The position numbers were made by a program, and so were the translations under genes. Positions 21,887 through 23,197 of a stretch of 23,197 bases of DNA are shown here, in pieces. Below the pieces are notes generated by a model. The model was not told where the DNA came from. It saw nothing but the letters and a program-made list of their open reading frames with translations, and did not search any database. Each line of letters opens with the position of its first letter. Position 1 is the stretch's first letter. This stretch comes from Treponema sp. (GTDB taxonomy: Bacteria > Spirochaetota > Spirochaetia > Treponematales > Rectinemataceae). The stretch covers positions 1 to 23,197 of the forward strand of contig JAFIHQ010000159.1 of assembly GCA_017849315.1 (NCBI GenBank). The letters run 5' to 3'.

Positions 21887-23093
21887 CACGATTTTGATCC
21901 AGTCAAAGAGCAATGAGGAGCATGCTGCGCAACAAACTGGCATCACTTTATCCCAGCACTCTTCAGGGCAAAAAGCCACTCCCTCGACAGAGCCCTTGGA
22001 GCACACACCTATTCGGGATTACCTGGAAAGGACAACGTTAAGACGTGAGACTCCGATTCCTGGAACCGCGGGAAGATCAGGAAATTCAGAGAACTTTGGA
22101 AGCCCAAGATACGGTTCCAATGCTGCTCGTTCCCAGACAGGCGCTACAGCCGGACAGAGCAACACATCTGAAGCAAAGGCGCGACCTAAACAGAAACAGG
22201 ACAAACTGTACGACCAAAATGCGCTTGCGATACAGAAATCGCTTGCTGAGCGCGCAAAAGCAGAAAAAGCTGCGCTAGAGCAGGCCCAAACCTCTGCCAG
22301 GATGCAGGCAGAGGGAAGAGCTATGAGCGCACGAACGCAAACCCTCAAGCTGGTTATTGCGCTGGCGATCACTTTAGTGCTTGGGGTTGCTCTTTATTTT
22401 GTGATGCCAGAGATGACACGTATACAGAAAGTTACTGTAAACGGAAGAGTTGCGATGACCCAAGAAGAAATCGTGGCGGCGCTTGGTTTGACGCCACAAA
22501 TCAACCTCATCAATGCCGATATTCCTGCCATGGAACAGCGGGTTCTTGCCAATCCTAAAGTACAAACCGTACGTATCAGTCGAGCTTTTCCCGACGGACT
22601 CGTTATCGATCTTGCCGAACGCAAGGCAGTGGCTTGCGTGCTCGTGTCTGACCCGAGCGGGACCAGGCCGGTAGGGATAGATGCGGATGGGGTAGCCTTT
22701 GCGGATTTGGATGAAATCCCTGGCCAACACTACGTCCCAGTCCTTTCTGGTATTCGCTTTGAAAATTACAAACCTGGGCAAAGGCTGCCGCAATTCCTGC
22801 AACCGCTTCTCAGTGATCTTGCAATGCTTGAGGAAGATTCTCCGTCTGTGTTGGATGCTTTTTCAGAGATAAAAGTAGAAAAAATTTCTGATGCCGATGT
22901 GGAGTTAGTCCTTTATCCAAAAGGGAAAAGTGTTCCAGTGCGTATGCCGTCTAGGCTCACAAAAGCGAATTTGGGGTCCGCGCTTCTGGTTCTGGATATT
23001 CTTTCAGGAAGACCGGATGCGGCTGCCATTCAAGAACTTGATTTCCGTTCAGGGAACATTGTTTATCGAACCAAGGAGGCACAACCTGGCTGA
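21879..23093 (+). CDS. ftsQ: Cell division protein FtsQ/DivIB
   Basis: FtsQ is a single-pass inner membrane protein that joins FtsL and its partner to the divisome. The 404-residue product has a very long cytoplasmic N-terminal part (about 150 residues, rich in Gln, Ala, Ser, Thr and Lys, probably disordered with a helical Ala/Glu stretch near residues 110-145), one membrane helix (about 156-176, LKLVIALAITLVLGVALYFV), and a periplasmic POTRA domain starting at IQKVTVNGRVAMTQEEIVAAL. The beta domain follows. E. coli FtsQ has only about 25 residues before the membrane. TAGGAGG lies upstream of ATG 21879, which overlaps the end of ftsW by 8 bp. The family call rests on the POTRA pattern and position. 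Confidence 0.9.
   Translation: MADTILIQSKSNEEHAAQQTGITLSQHSSGQKATPSTEPLEHTPIRDYLERTTLRRETPIPGTAGRSGNSENFGSPRYGSNAARSQTGATAGQSNTSEAKARPKQKQDKLYDQNALAIQKSLAERAKAEKAALEQAQTSARMQAEGRAMSARTQTLKLVIALAITLVLGVALYFVMPEMTRIQKVTVNGRVAMTQEEIVAALGLTPQINLINADIPAMEQRVLANPKVQTVRISRAFPDGLVIDLAERKAVACVLVSDPSGTRPVGIDADGVAFADLDEIPGQHYVPVLSGIRFENYKPGQRLPQFLQPLLSDLAMLEEDSPSVLDAFSEIKVEKISDADVELVLYPKGKSVPVRMPSRLTKANLGSALLVLDILSGRPDAAAIQELDFRSGNIVYRTKEAQPG
23074..23079 (+). promoter_or_regulatory. Ribosome binding site that fixes the ftsA start
   Basis: AGGAGG is complete and stands six bases before CTG 23086. It lies inside the last codons of ftsQ. No ATG or GTG is available in the ftsA frame near it, so it supports a CTG start. 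Confidence 0.7.
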
Positions 23094-23197
23094 CAATTTT
23101 ATCGTTGGGCTTGACATAGGAACGAGCTCGACACGGGCAGTCGTCGGAGACTTTGACGAAGACGACCAGCTCGAAATCATTGGTTATGGCGTAGCTC
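23086..23197 (+). CDS. ftsA: Cell division protein FtsA, 5' part (runs off window)
   Basis: The visible 37 residues, read from CTG 23086, give ADNFIVGLDIGTSSTRAVVG after the start residue. This is the actin-fold phosphate-1 motif (GLDIGTSSTR) found at the very N-terminus of FtsA. FtsA tethers FtsZ filaments to the membrane and recruits later division proteins. An in-frame TTG at 23059 is the only other start candidate; it would add nine residues with no good ribosome site. The start overlaps ftsQ by 8 bp, like its upstream neighbours. The gene order ftsQ-ftsA confirms the call; ftsZ is expected next. Confidence 0.9.
   Translation, partial: MADNFIVGLDIGTSSTRAVVGDFDEDDQLEIIGYGVA

Overview
This 23.2 kb window looks like an ordinary chromosomal segment of a bacterium with a two-membrane envelope, most likely a spirochaete (treponeme/Spirochaeta relatives). 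That assignment is an inference. It rests on a shortened dcw cluster (mraZ-rsmH-ftsL-murF-mraY-ftsW-ftsQ-ftsA, without ftsI, murE, murD, murG or murC), a relaxed Ser-Ser-Cys lipobox, a short RpoZ, and several non-ATG starts. I see no rRNA, tRNA, CRISPR array, insertion sequence, phage gene or toxin-antitoxin pair. Almost all the sequence is coding.

Layout. 1-1885: the 3' part of a patatin-like phospholipase, then argR, then a small convergent DUF3783 gene whose 3' end overlaps argR. 1886-5724: clpB, read away from the DUF3783 gene, followed by a convergent lipoprotein gene of unknown function. 5725-10502: class II fructose-bisphosphate aldolase, then a translation/division run of infC, rpmI, rplT, a ZapB-like coiled-coil gene, zapA, an rpoZ-like gene and miaA. 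10503-15603: a small integral membrane protein, a UvrD/Rep-type helicase, an RlmM-like rRNA methyltransferase on the minus strand, and an HD-domain phosphohydrolase. 15604-15908: a 305-bp AT-rich control region. 15909-23197: the dcw cluster, running off the window inside ftsA.

How the genes work together. The infC-rpmI-rplT block supplies initiation factor 3 and two 50S proteins, and the same run continues into two likely Z-ring proteins, the omega subunit of RNA polymerase and a tRNA modification enzyme. The dcw cluster makes the last cytoplasmic peptidoglycan precursors (MurF), lipid I (MraY), septal glycan (FtsW) and the divisome scaffold (FtsL, FtsQ, FtsA). It appears to be controlled by MraZ: four boxes at an exact 10-bp period cover the mraZ leader, its ribosome binding site and its start codon, downstream of a near-consensus promoter. 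Within the cluster most starts overlap the previous stop by 4-11 nt, which suggests translational coupling; the exception is the mraY-ftsW gap, which carries a 19-bp tandem repeat.

The most useful unexplained signals are regulatory. They are an 18-bp perfect dyad upstream of mraZ with a related dyad on the infC promoter, the MraZ box array, an operator-like palindrome at the predicted fba transcription start, two promoters placed so close to the ATG that the mRNAs would be leaderless, an apparent CTG start for ftsA, and the 19-bp repeat. I found no convincing new multi-gene system; the genes are mostly conserved housekeeping functions.
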